Source: Psychromarinibacter sediminicola
GTDB taxonomy: Bacteria; Pseudomonadota; Alphaproteobacteria; Rhodobacterales; Rhodobacteraceae
Assembly: GCF_029168335.1 (NCBI RefSeq)
Contig: NZ_JARGYC010000003.1
Coordinates: 1-64,000 of the forward strand
DNA length: 64,000 nucleotides
Reading direction: 5' to 3'
Below, piece after piece: positions 29,743 through 39,824 of the stretch (the first letter of the stretch is position 1; every line of letters starts with the position of its first letter). Below the pieces are notes generated by a model. The model was not told the origin of the DNA. It worked only from the letters and a program-made list of their open reading frames with translations, and did not search any database. The translations under genes were made by a program, and so were the position numbers.

Positions 29743-30242
29743 CCATTCCTGTCGTCAACGTCCACGATGCCGAAGGCTTTCCCAGCGGTCCCGAGGGCAG
29801 CGACCGTTTCGGCGCGACGATCGCGCCCCTGACGGACGCGCTGGGGATGCGCGGACTGGGAGCGATGTACGTCACGGTCGAGCCGGGACGGCGCGCCTTT
29901 CCCTTCCACAATCACCTGGGCAACGACGAGATGTTCGTCGTGCTGGAGGGCGAGGGAACCTACCGCTTCGGCGAGCAGGAATACGAGGTGCGCGCGGGCG
30001 ATGTGTGCTCGGCCCCGCGGGGCGGGCCGGAAGCGGCGCACCAGCTGATAAACACGGGCGACAGGCCGCTGAAATATCTCGGGATCTCGACGCTGAACGA
30101 TCCCGACATCATGGAGTATCCCGACAGCGGCAAGTTCGCCGCGCTGGCCATCGCGCCGGGCGACAGCTTCATGGCGGCGCATCTGAAGCATGTCGGCCGC
30201 CGCGAGGACGCGCGCGAGTATTTCGAGGGCGAGGAGCTCTAG
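29739..30242 (+). CDS. Cupin domain protein of the suf operon
   Basis: This 167-residue protein contains one cupin barrel. Motif 1 is PFHNHLGNDEMFVVLEGEGTYRFG, with two His and a Glu for metal binding, and the second motif region is GDVCSAPRGGPEAAHQLINTG, with one His. A C-terminal extension of about 45 residues ends GRREDAREYFEGEEL. A metal-binding or small-molecule sensing role is likely, but the reaction is unknown. The start overlaps the upstream stop and the next gene begins three bases after its stop. Confidence 0.78.
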   Translation: MTIPVVNVHDAEGFPSGPEGSDRFGATIAPLTDALGMRGLGAMYVTVEPGRRAFPFHNHLGNDEMFVVLEGEGTYRFGEQEYEVRAGDVCSAPRGGPEAAHQLINTGDRPLKYLGISTLNDPDIMEYPDSGKFAALAIAPGDSFMAAHLKHVGRREDAREYFEGEEL

Positions 30243-30245
30243 CCG

Positions 30246-30848
30246 ATGAACGCGCCCGAGACCCCGCAGATCGAGCGCCCCGCGCTGACCCTGCCGCCCG
30301 CCGAGGCGGCCTGGCTGCAGGAGCGCTATGCCGCGGCGGGCGTGATCCTGGAATACGGCAGCGGCGGCTCGACGGTGATCGCGGCCGAGCTGGGCAAGAC
30401 GGTCTTCTCGGTGGAAAGCGACCGGGACTGGGCGGCGATGATGGCCGGCTATTTCGACGCGCATCCGCCCGAGGGCGCCGTGCACCTGCATCCGGTGAAT
30501 ATCGGGCCGACCGGCAAATGGGGCTCGCCGCGCAACGAGAACGGCTGGCGCAACTATCACAAGTACCCCGTAACCGTCTGGGACCGCAAGGATTTCCGCC
30601 AGCCGGACCTGGTGCTGATCGACGGGCGGTTCCGCGCGGCGTGCCTGGTGGCCACGATGATCCGGACCGCGCGGCCGGTGACCGTGCTGTTCGACGACTA
30701 TGTCGGGCGCAAGCCCTATCACGCGGTCGAACGCTGGATCGCGCCGGCCGAGACGCGCGGCCGCATGGCGCGGTTCGAGGTGGAGCCCTGGCAGATCCCG
30801 CCGCAGGACCTGGCGCAGGTGCTGATCCTGTTCAACCGGCAGCAATGA
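30246..30848 (+). CDS. SAM-methyltransferase-like protein of the suf operon
   Basis: This 200-residue protein begins, after a short polar segment, with ILEYGSGGSTVIAAELGKTVFSVESDRDWAAMM, a Rossmann motif I and acidic loop of methyltransferase type, followed by PDLVLIDGRFRAACLV and VLFDDYVGRKPYHAVERWI. It resembles proteins annotated as FkbM-like or class I SAM-dependent enzymes, without an assigned substrate. It sits three bases after the cupin gene. A gap of about 120 nt with a GC palindrome separates it from sufC. Confidence 0.65.
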   Translation: MNAPETPQIERPALTLPPAEAAWLQERYAAAGVILEYGSGGSTVIAAELGKTVFSVESDRDWAAMMAGYFDAHPPEGAVHLHPVNIGPTGKWGSPRNENGWRNYHKYPVTVWDRKDFRQPDLVLIDGRFRAACLVATMIRTARPVTVLFDDYVGRKPYHAVERWIAPAETRGRMARFEVEPWQIPPQDLAQVLILFNRQQ

Positions 30849-30966
30849 GGCGATGGCGATGATCGTGACCACCCCGCCCGGCGCCCGGCGCCCCCAAGCG
30901 GATGCGACCATCGGCTGAGAATGCAAACCGGCCGCCACGGCGGCCCGCGACGAGATGAGGAAGAAC

Positions 30967-31739
<773 letters not shown>

Positions 31740-31740
<1 letters not shown>

Positions 31741-33029
31741 TGGCTCTGCCGCAGGCGAAACAGGACACGACCGAGGCCCGGCTCGCGGCGCTGACGCGCC
31801 CCGAGGGCGCGGCCTGGGCGAGCACGGCGCGCGACGCGGCGCTGGCCCGGGTTCGCGAGATGGGGCTGCCGCACCGGCGCGACGAGTACTGGAAATACAC
31901 CCGGCCCGACGGCCTGACCGCGCCCGAACCGGCGCCCGCGGCGCTGTTCTCGGGCGACGAGCAGCCGCTGTTCTCCGAGATCGACCGGGTGCGGCTGGTC
32001 TTCGTGGACGGCGTGTTCGACCCGGACCGGTCCGACGACCCGACCCTCGCCGGCGTCGAGATCGAGCGGCTGCAGGACGCCAGCCGCGCCGACATCCACT
32101 GGGCCAAGGAGGTCTACGGCGTGCTGGAGGCGCGGGGCCAGGTCCCGGTGCAGCGGCCGCTGGCGGCGCTGAACACCGCCTTCGCGACGGACGGCGTGCT
32201 GATCCGGGCGACCGGCAAGGCGGAGCGGCCCGTATCGCTGATTTATCTCCATGAATCAGAGACCTCCGACGCGATCCTGCACCACGTTGTGAAGGTCGAG
32301 CCCGGCGCCGAGCTGACGCTTCTGGAGAACGGCCCCGCCGCCGCGCGGTTCAACAAGGTGCTGGAGGTCGAGGTCGCCGACGGCGCCGCCTTCCACCACG
32401 TCCGCGCCCAGGGCCGCGACCACGAGCGGCAGGCGGTCACCCATACCTTCGCCCGGCTGGGCAGGGAGAGCACGTTCAAGTCCTTCACCATGACGGCGAA
32501 CGGCGTGATGACCCGCAACGAGAGCGTGATCGAGCTGACCGGCGACGACGCCACCGCGCATGTCGCGGGCGCCTGCATGGGCGACGGCGACTTTCACCAC
32601 GACGACACGGTCTTCGTCACCCATGACGCGGTGAATTGCGAAAGCCGGCAGGTGTTCAAGAAGGTGCTGCGCAACGGCGCCACCGGCGTGTTCCAGGGCA
32701 AGATCCTGGTGAAGCCCGAGGCGCAGCGCACCGACGGCTACCAGATCAGCCAGTCGCTGCTGCTGGACGAGGACAGCCAGTTCTACGCCAAGCCGGAACT
32801 GGAGATCTACGCCGACGACGTGCAGTGCTCGCACGGCTCCACCTCGGGCGCCATCGACGAGACGGCGCTGTTCTACCTGCGCTCGCGCGGGCTGCCGGAG
32901 AGCGAGGCGCAGGATCTGCTGGTGCTGGCCTTCCTGGCCGAGGCGATCGAGGAGATCGACGACCCGGCCATCGCCGAGGACATCCGCGTCCGGCTGGAGG
33001 CCTGGCTGGCGCGGCGGCGCAAGGACTGA
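31740..33029 (+). CDS. sufD: Fe-S assembly protein SufD
   Basis: This 429-residue SufB paralogue completes the SufBC2D complex and helps iron entry. The N-terminal helical part includes MGLPHRRDEYWKYTRPDGL. The beta-helix core and the C-terminal CSHGSTSGAIDETALFYLRSRGLPESEAQDLLVLAFL are characteristic; the conserved His and Cys lie in the CSHGST block. It is coupled to sufC upstream and to a Yip1-type gene downstream by TGATG overlaps. Confidence 0.95.
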
Positions 33030-33523
33030 TGGCGGTGACCACCGACATCGCGGGCATGTATGTCCGCCCGCGGGCGGTGGTCCGCCGGCTTCTGTCCATG
33101 GGCCAGCGCGAGGACCGGGCGCTGCTCTACCTGATGCTGTCCTGCGGGCTGATCTTCGTGGCGCAGTGGCCGCGACTGTCGCGCGAGGCGTATCTCGACC
33201 CCGAGGTGCCGCTGCAGGCGCTGATCGGCGGGGCGCTCCTGGCCTGGCTGTTCCTGGCGCCGCTGATCCTCTACGCGCTGGCGGCGCTCACGCGGATCGT
33301 GGCGCGCGTGCTGGGCGGGCAGGGGACATGGTTCACGGCGCGGCTCGCTCTGTTCTGGTCGCTCTTGGCGGCGGTGCCGGCCTGGCTGCTGACGGGGCTC
33401 GTGGCGGGGTTCGTCGGCCCCGGCCCGGCGCTGAGCCTGACGGGGGCTCTTGCGTTCGGCGTGTTTCTTCTGTTCTGGGGGCTGAGCCTATGGGAAACGG
33501 AGCGGACGGGCCTGTTGGCATGA
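33029..33523 (+). CDS. Yip1-family membrane protein (first of two)
   Basis: This 164-residue integral membrane protein has a short N-terminal YVRPRAVVRRLLSMGQREDRALLY, typical of bacterial Yip1-domain proteins, then four to five hydrophobic helices. Its role in Fe-S assembly is unknown, but the TGATG and ATGA overlaps with sufD and the next gene tie it firmly to the suf operon. Confidence 0.78.
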   Translation: MAVTTDIAGMYVRPRAVVRRLLSMGQREDRALLYLMLSCGLIFVAQWPRLSREAYLDPEVPLQALIGGALLAWLFLAPLILYALAALTRIVARVLGGQGTWFTARLALFWSLLAAVPAWLLTGLVAGFVGPGPALSLTGALAFGVFLLFWGLSLWETERTGLLA

Positions 33524-34120
33524 TGCCGGATCTGAAGACGCTGATCGCGCAGGCCTGGGCCAGCGTCACGCAGCCGCGCGAGGCGGCGCGCTGGGTCATG
33601 AGCTTCGACATGCCGCGGCTGGCGCGGTGGGAGGTGCTGCTGCTGGTGGTGGCGCTGTCGGTCATCGCGGCGCATATCAGCATCGTCTGGCTCATCGGCC
33701 CGGGCCCCGAGGCCGGCATGATGGCGCCGCTTTTGCAATATCCCTGGACCACGGCGATCATCCAGATGTCGATCCTGGTGATCTCGGTCTTCGCGGTCTT
33801 CTGGATCGGCCGCGCCATGGGCGGCACCGGCGGCTTCGGCGACGCGATCCTGCTGGTGGCCTGGCTGCAGTTCTGTCTGCTGTGCCTGCAGGTGGTGCAG
33901 ACCGCCGTGATGCTGGTCTTCCCGCCGCTGGCCGGTCTGATCGGGCTGGCGGGCGTGGGGCTGTTCTTCTGGCTCCTGACCAATTTCGTGGCCGAGCTGC
34001 ACGGCTTTCAATCGCTGGGGCAGGTCTTCCTGATGGTGATCGTGTCGATCCTCGGGATCGTCTTCGCCCTGTCCCTGATCCTCACCCTCATCGGCATCAC
34101 CGTGCCGGGAGCGCCAGGCA

Positions 34121-34128
<8 letters not shown>
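33520..34128 (+). CDS. Yip1-family membrane protein (second of two)
   Basis: This 202-residue membrane protein has the Yip1-like opening LIAQAWASVTQPREAARWVMSFDMPRLARWEVLLL and about five helices, including an AVFWIGRAMGGTGGFGDAILLVAWLQF segment. It is probably a diverged partner of the preceding gene; the pair may form a membrane complex. The start overlaps the preceding stop (ATGA), and its 3' end overlaps the sufS start by eight bases. Confidence 0.78.
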
Positions 34129-35344
<1,216 letters not shown>

Positions 35345-35460
35345 AAAACTTACGCAGCGAAACAATTGTTGGCGCGCCGCACGCGGTGGTTGTCTAGCGT
35401 GAACGGGGCAAGGACACGAACCGCCGGGCGGTCCGGCGCAGGCCTTACCGGAGGGAGTTC

Positions 35461-36081
35461 ATGCCCGATGGAGACACCGCCGCGATGGATCAGGGGCTGC
35501 AATACCGCGAATCCTGGCACCGGCTGAAAAACGCCCTGCAAACCGTTGAAATCCTGACCAGGCGCGAAATGCGCGCGGCCCAGGGCGACGAGGCGCGCCG
35601 GCGCCTGAAATATCTGGACGACAACATCCTGATGCTGATGCGGCTGAACGATGCGCTGAACCGCGGCGTCGACCTGCAATCGGCGTTCCGCGACGTCACC
35701 GAATACTGGCGCAGCGCCTGCGCCGATTACGGGATCGAGGTGCGGTTCCTCTGCGGCAGCCGCGCCGCCCTGCCGGAGCGCAACGCGACCTCGCTCGCGC
35801 TCCTGACGCACGAGGCGGTGACGAATTGTATCGAACACGCATTCCCTGACGGCCGAACCGGGCTAATTGTCATCAGTATGCGCGCGGACGGCGATGGCCA
35901 TAGCGCGCTGGAGGTGGCCGACGACGGTGTCGGGATCCGCCAGACGGGCGGCACGCTCGGACAGTCGCTGATGCATGCCCTGGCCGCCAGCATGGACGGC
36001 GCGCTTTCGGTCCAGGAGCGGGACCGCGGCGGAACCTCCGTCGTCGTCCGGTTTCCGTCCAGAGGACAGGAGGTTACTTGA
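35461..36081 (+). CDS. Soluble HisKA_2-type histidine kinase without sensor domain
   Basis: This 206-residue kinase consists only of a dimerisation/phosphoacceptor helix (ESWHRLKNALQTVEILTRREMR, His20 as likely acceptor, matching the HRxKN pattern of HisKA_2 and HWE kinases) and a HATPase domain with LLTHEAVTNCIEHAFPDG, DDGVGI and GGTSVVVRFP. It has no membrane helix, PAS or GAF region, so it must sense through a partner. Its stop overlaps the TTG start of a Crp-type regulator. The leader contains the palindrome AACAATTGTT. Confidence 0.8.
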   Translation: MPDGDTAAMDQGLQYRESWHRLKNALQTVEILTRREMRAAQGDEARRRLKYLDDNILMLMRLNDALNRGVDLQSAFRDVTEYWRSACADYGIEVRFLCGSRAALPERNATSLALLTHEAVTNCIEHAFPDGRTGLIVISMRADGDGHSALEVADDGVGIRQTGGTLGQSLMHALAASMDGALSVQERDRGGTSVVVRFPSRGQEVT

Positions 36082-36791
36082 AAAATGCAACGGCCAAAAG
36101 ACTTGGTCACGGCGCGGCGCTGAACCGCGAGGATCTTGCGCGGCTCGACCGATTTCTGCACCCCGTTCGCCGCGTGCCGGCGGGGACCGACCTGATCCAG
36201 CGGGGCGAGACGGTGAGCTGCGTGCGGCTGATGATCAGCGGGCTGTCAGCGCGCTACAAGCTGCTGCCGGACGGGCGGCGGTCGATCATGGCGCTGCTGC
36301 TGCCCGGCGATTTCTGCGATCTGCATGTCGGCGTTCTCGGACACATGGATCATTCGGTGATGACCCTGGCCGAAAGCGAGGTGGTCGAGACCTCGCAATC
36401 CGACATCGACGGGATGATGGGCGCGTTTCCCAATATCGCAAGAGGCATGCGGTGGATCGACATGGTCGACCAGAGCATCACGCGGGAATGGCTGGTCAGC
36501 ATGGGGCGGCGGCGCGCCGACCGGCAGATGGCGCATTTCTTCTGCGAGATCTATCACCGCATGGACATGATCGACGAGGTCGGCTCGAACAGCTTCGCCC
36601 TGCCGATGACGCAGGAGGAGCTGGCCGACACGCTGGGCATCACGCCGGTCCATGCGCTGCGCGTGCTGCAATCGCTGCGCCAGTCCGGGATGGTGCAATT
36701 CCAGGACGGCCGGATCAGCATTCCGAAACTCGATTCGCTGGAAACCTTCGCCGAGTTCGAGGGCGACTATCTGCATCTGGGGCGATCCTAG
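36078..36791 (+). CDS. Crp/Fnr-family transcriptional regulator
   Basis: This 237-residue regulator has an N-terminal cyclic-nucleotide-binding-type barrel (about residues 20-140, with LMISGLSARYKLLPDGRRSIMALLLPGDF) and a C-terminal winged helix with the recognition segment MTQEELADTLGITPVHALRVLQSLRQSGMVQF. The Fnr-type N-terminal cysteine cluster is absent, so it does not look like an oxygen-sensing Fnr. The TTG start overlaps the kinase stop (TTGA), implying paired expression. Ligand unknown. Confidence 0.85.
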   Translation: MKNATAKRLGHGAALNREDLARLDRFLHPVRRVPAGTDLIQRGETVSCVRLMISGLSARYKLLPDGRRSIMALLLPGDFCDLHVGVLGHMDHSVMTLAESEVVETSQSDIDGMMGAFPNIARGMRWIDMVDQSITREWLVSMGRRRADRQMAHFFCEIYHRMDMIDEVGSNSFALPMTQEELADTLGITPVHALRVLQSLRQSGMVQFQDGRISIPKLDSLETFAEFEGDYLHLGRS

Positions 36792-36835
36792 GACGGCTCG
36801 CACCTCGATAACCGGCGCGGCTGGGAAGGAGAGCC

Positions 36836-37072
36836 ATGTCACTTTATTTCTTCGACATCGACGACGGCGAGGTCGAGACACGGGACTCCACCGGCCAGGA
36901 GCTGGCCCGGAGCGAGGACATCCGGTGGTCGGCGATCTCGGTCCTGCCGGAACTGGCAAAGGATGCGCTGCCGGACAGCGACAAGCGTACCTTCCGCGTG
37001 AACGTCCGCGACGAGGCGGGCACGGTCGTCTACCGCGCCACGCTGACGCTCGTCGCGGAATGGCTGCAGTGA
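36836..37072 (+). CDS. DUF6894 small protein
   Basis: This 78-residue acidic protein matches the pattern of DUF6894: MSLYFFDIDDGEVETRDSTGQEL at the start, then a helix LARSEDIRWSAISVLPELAKDALP and a final strand pair FRVNVRDEAGTVVYRATLTLVAEWL. The function of the family is unknown. GGAGAG lies eight bases before the ATG, and it follows the Crp-type gene by 44 nt on the same strand. Confidence 0.75.
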   Translation: MSLYFFDIDDGEVETRDSTGQELARSEDIRWSAISVLPELAKDALPDSDKRTFRVNVRDEAGTVVYRATLTLVAEWLQ

Positions 37073-37078
37073 CCCGGC

Positions 37079-38092
37079 TCAGCCCGGCTTGCGCGCCTCG
37101 CCCAGCATGGTCATCTCGGGGATCATCGGCGCGACCTCGGCGGCCTCGAACCCCGTTTCGGTGAGCGCGGTGGCCAGCGTGTCCGCGTCCAGAGAGGCCG
37201 CGTGCGGCGTGAACGCCGTGTGCTGCAGCTGCCAGAGCGCCGTCAGGTGCGGCCCGCTCCGGTCGCCCGCCACGATGAAATCGTGGACCAGGATGCGTCC
37301 GCCGGGGGAGAGCGCGTCGAAGGCCGCCTTGAACATCGGCGCGTGCATCTCCGCCGGCACGCCCGACAGGAGATAGGACATCAGCACCACGTCCTGCTCG
37401 CCCGGCCAGTCGAAGCCGGTGGCGTCGGCTTCGACATAGGCGATCCGGTCCGCCAGCCCCGCCTCGGCCACCTTCTCGCGCCCCACCGCGACGACGTTGG
37501 GAAAGTCGACGATGGTGGCCGTCAGCTCGGGAAAGGCCTGGCAGAAGGTGATCGAGAAAGCGCCGGTGCCGCCGCCCACATCGAGCATCCGCCGCGCCCC
37601 GGACAGGTCCAGCCGCCGCGTCAGCGCCCGCGCCGGGCCCAGCGAGCCCGCGTGCTGGCTGTCGGAATAAAGCCGCGCCTCGGCCGGGTCCGAGAACCAG
37701 TCGGCGTAGGAGCCGGTCGCCTCCTCGGGCAGCTCGTCCTTCAGGGCGGGCACCAGCTGATCCATCAGCTTGTACATCTGCCGGCCGACCTGAAGCTGCA
37801 GGTAGTCGCTGAAGTCGTATTTCTGGCCCGTGACAAGGAACGCCGCCGCGGCCGGAGAATTCGCGAAGCGGCCGTCCTCGACCGACACCAGCCCCAGCCC
37901 CGCCAGCGCGGTCAGCAGGGTCCGGCAGCGCTCGGCATGCAGCCCGGCCTTCGCACCCAGCGCGTCGGCGGTCAGCGCACCCTCGGCGAGGTGGTCGAAC
38001 AGGCCGAACTCCAGCGCGGCGAACAGCGCCTTCGATCCCATGAATCCGAACGCGATGTCCGAGATCTCGTGCGCTTCGGTTGCCAGGGCCAT
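37079..38092 (-). CDS. SAM-dependent O-methyltransferase (PF00891 type; DsyB-like candidate)
   Basis: This 337-residue methyltransferase has an N-terminal helical dimerisation domain (about residues 10-90, [23 protein letters not shown]) and a C-terminal SAM domain with motif [32 protein letters not shown] and [11 protein letters not shown]. Members include acetylserotonin and hydroxyneurosporene methyltransferases and DsyB, the methylthiohydroxybutyrate methyltransferase of DMSP synthesis. Length and taxon fit DsyB, but motifs alone do not separate the subfamilies. No carotenoid or bacteriochlorophyll genes are nearby. The start is the Met directly after the tail of tRNA-antisense sequence. 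Confidence 0.75.
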   Translation of the reverse strand: MALATEAHEISDIAFGFMGSKALFAALEFGLFDHLAEGALTADALGAKAGLHAERCRTLLTALAGLGLVSVEDGRFANSPAAAAFLVTGQKYDFSDYLQLQVGRQMYKLMDQLVPALKDELPEEATGSYADWFSDPAEARLYSDSQHAGSLGPARALTRRLDLSGARRMLDVGGGTGAFSITFCQAFPELTATIVDFPNVVAVGREKVAEAGLADRIAYVEADATGFDWPGEQDVVLMSYLLSGVPAEMHAPMFKAAFDALSPGGRILVHDFIVAGDRSGPHLTALWQLQHTAFTPHAASLDADTLATALTETGFEAAEVAPMIPEMTMLGEARKPG

Positions 38093-38203
38093 CTGTGTCT
38101 CCTTGGTTATGGTCGCACATAACCTGTCCCGTCCGCGCCGGAGCCGCAAGCGGGACGGATTGTCATTGCACGCCGACGCGCGGGCCGATATAGGAGCGCC
38201 GAG

Positions 38204-38280
<77 letters not shown>

Positions 38281-38700
38281 CTTCATCACGGAAGAGCGAT
38301 GACGTTGGTCCGGGGCGCGGGGGCGCTATCCGGCAAAGCCCGAAGAACTCGTACCGTGCAGCACCGTCCGGGCCATCCTATACGACATTGGACCAGCCGT
38401 GGGACATTTCCACCTGCGTCGCGCGGCGGAACGCCGTGCAGCGCCGCCCCGCCCCCCCGGGGCGGCGCTTCTGGCGAGGACGGTGCCAAGTGCCCGACAT
38501 TCATGCTTATGTCTCCGGCATCGCAAGGCTCGACCGCGCCCCGGCGGGTCGGCGCTGCACGGCGTTCCGCTCGAGCGGGAGCACTAATCGGCAAGGCCTG
38601 AGAAGTAGTGTCGCATAGTACGCGCCCGGGCTTACCCGTTAGCGCTAGCTATAACAAAATCAAAGACTTGATATACCGTCCAACCTTGGACGCCCAGCCC
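38281..38700. other. 420-nt non-coding region with large inverted repeat and GC hairpin
   Basis: No gene was found. A perfect 21-bp inverted repeat joins 38426-38446 with 38550-38570. The left arm also belongs to a 12-bp hairpin (38440-38469, six-C loop), so two folds compete. Imperfect direct repeats (38325-38350 and 38582-38609, both around CGGCAA) flank this core. A GTTAGCGCTAGC palindrome lies at 38638-38649. The origin may be a small RNA or the remnant of a mobile element beside the tRNA. Confidence 0.55.
38638..38649. promoter_or_regulatory. LacI-type palindrome near-copy
   Basis: GTTAGCGCTAGC differs by one base from the perfect palindrome in front of zwf and shares the preceding CCC. 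It lies beyond the 3' end of the radical SAM gene with no obvious promoter, so it may be an auxiliary operator. Confidence 0.45.
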
Positions 38701-39651
38701 TCACCCCGAGCAACTCGCCCCGCCCAGCACGCAGAACTTCGCACAATGGGGATGGTTCAGCGCCACCTCGCCCTCGGCCTCCGCCAGGCTCTCGCCCAGC
38801 TCGAACCGGGGGTCGTAGGCCAGCAGGGTGCAGGCCATGACGACGGGCCTCTCGGCCCCTTTCCGCTTCACCACCATCCGGCTCGACGCGCACATCACGT
38901 CGGCCGGGCGCTTGCCCAGGATGCCCCAGCAGGCGGTGGTGATCTCCGGCACCTCGACGCTGGTGTCCATTTCCGGGAACAGGACCGTCTCGCCCGGATC
39001 GAAGGCGTCGATCGCGAAGCTGTTCTGCCGATAGAAGGCATCGTATCCGAGCCGCGCCTCCGCCTCGGTCTCGCCCCACAGGCTGCGCCCGGCGACGGCC
39101 ATCCGCGCGCCGATGTCGCGCAGCCAGGTCATCCCGGCGACGGTCTGCGCGAAACTGCCGGCCCCGCGCTCCTCGTCGTGGCGGGCGGCCTTCCAGTGAT
39201 CCACCGATATCCGCAGGGTCAGCCGGTCGCCCCAGGTCTCGACCAGGTCGCGAAGACCCTCCTGCACACGGGGCCGCATCATCGGCCGCATCGCGTTGGT
39301 CAGGATCAGCACCTCGTAGCCCCGCTCCAGGCAGGCCCGCGCCATCTCGATCATCTCGGGGTTCATGAAGGGCTCGCCGCCGGTGAACCCGATCTCGCGC
39401 ACGCCCCAGCGCCGCTCCTCCAGCTGGTCCAGATAGTCGCGGACCTCGGCGGCCCGGATATAGACCAGCGCATCGTTCTCGGGCGAGCTCTCGATATAGC
39501 AGTTCAGGCAGGCGATGTTGCACAGCGTGCCGGTATTGAACCACAGCGTCTGCGGGTCGCTCAGCGAGACCTTCGCCCGCGGCTCGCCCTTGGCCGTGAC
39601 CTCCGGATCGCGGAACTTGCCCGCATTCGCCTCGACGATCTGGTCCTTCAT
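38701..39651 (-). CDS. Radical SAM protein, unknown substrate
   Basis: This 316-residue radical SAM enzyme has the cluster motif CNIACLNC at about residue 44 and the GGE motif FTGGEPFMNPEM. A cysteine-containing C-terminus (HPHCAKFCVLGGASCSG) may hold an auxiliary Fe-S cluster. Additional cysteines (ITTACWG, VMCASSR, VMACTLL) lie in the second half. Radical SAM proteins with C-terminal cysteines often modify peptides or other enzymes, but no small substrate peptide is evident nearby. It is divergent from zwf, and its expression may share control with zwf. Confidence 0.8.
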   Translation of the reverse strand: MKDQIVEANAGKFRDPEVTAKGEPRAKVSLSDPQTLWFNTGTLCNIACLNCYIESSPENDALVYIRAAEVRDYLDQLEERRWGVREIGFTGGEPFMNPEMIEMARACLERGYEVLILTNAMRPMMRPRVQEGLRDLVETWGDRLTLRISVDHWKAARHDEERGAGSFAQTVAGMTWLRDIGARMAVAGRSLWGETEAEARLGYDAFYRQNSFAIDAFDPGETVLFPEMDTSVEVPEITTACWGILGKRPADVMCASSRMVVKRKGAERPVVMACTLLAYDPRFELGESLAEAEGEVALNHPHCAKFCVLGGASCSG

Positions 39652-39732
39652 TCGTCCTCACCCGGTCCCACGGTCCGCAGAGCTAGCCTGCGCCTTAAGC
39701 ATCGAAAACCCGTCATTCGCCCCATGACGCGG

Positions 39733-39801
39733 TTGTGATGCACGTGCAGCACGCTAGACTTTGCGCCGGCTGGGGGCTAGTCAGGGCCCGTTAGCGCTAA
39801 C
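39733..39801 (+). promoter_or_regulatory. zwf promoter and LacI-family-type operator
   Basis: TTGTGA (39733-39738) and TAGACT (39755-39760), 16 bases apart, form a plausible promoter. A perfect 12-bp palindrome GTTAGCGCTAAC (39790-39801) with a central CG, typical of LacI-family sites, lies about 25 bases into the leader. It would act as a roadblock when occupied. The cognate regulator is not in the window. Confidence 0.6.
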
Positions 39802-39824
39802 CACAGCCCGTGAGAGGTCCGCAT

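Noticed and set aside
30853-30918. Possible 21-residue open frame between the methyltransferase-like gene and sufC
   Set aside because: It has only a weak, too-close ribosome-binding site and no recognisable composition; chance is sufficient.
38286-38618. Several short open frames between tRNA-Arg and the radical SAM gene
   Set aside because: They run through the inverted repeats, lack ribosome-binding sites and give low-complexity Arg/Ala/Gly products.
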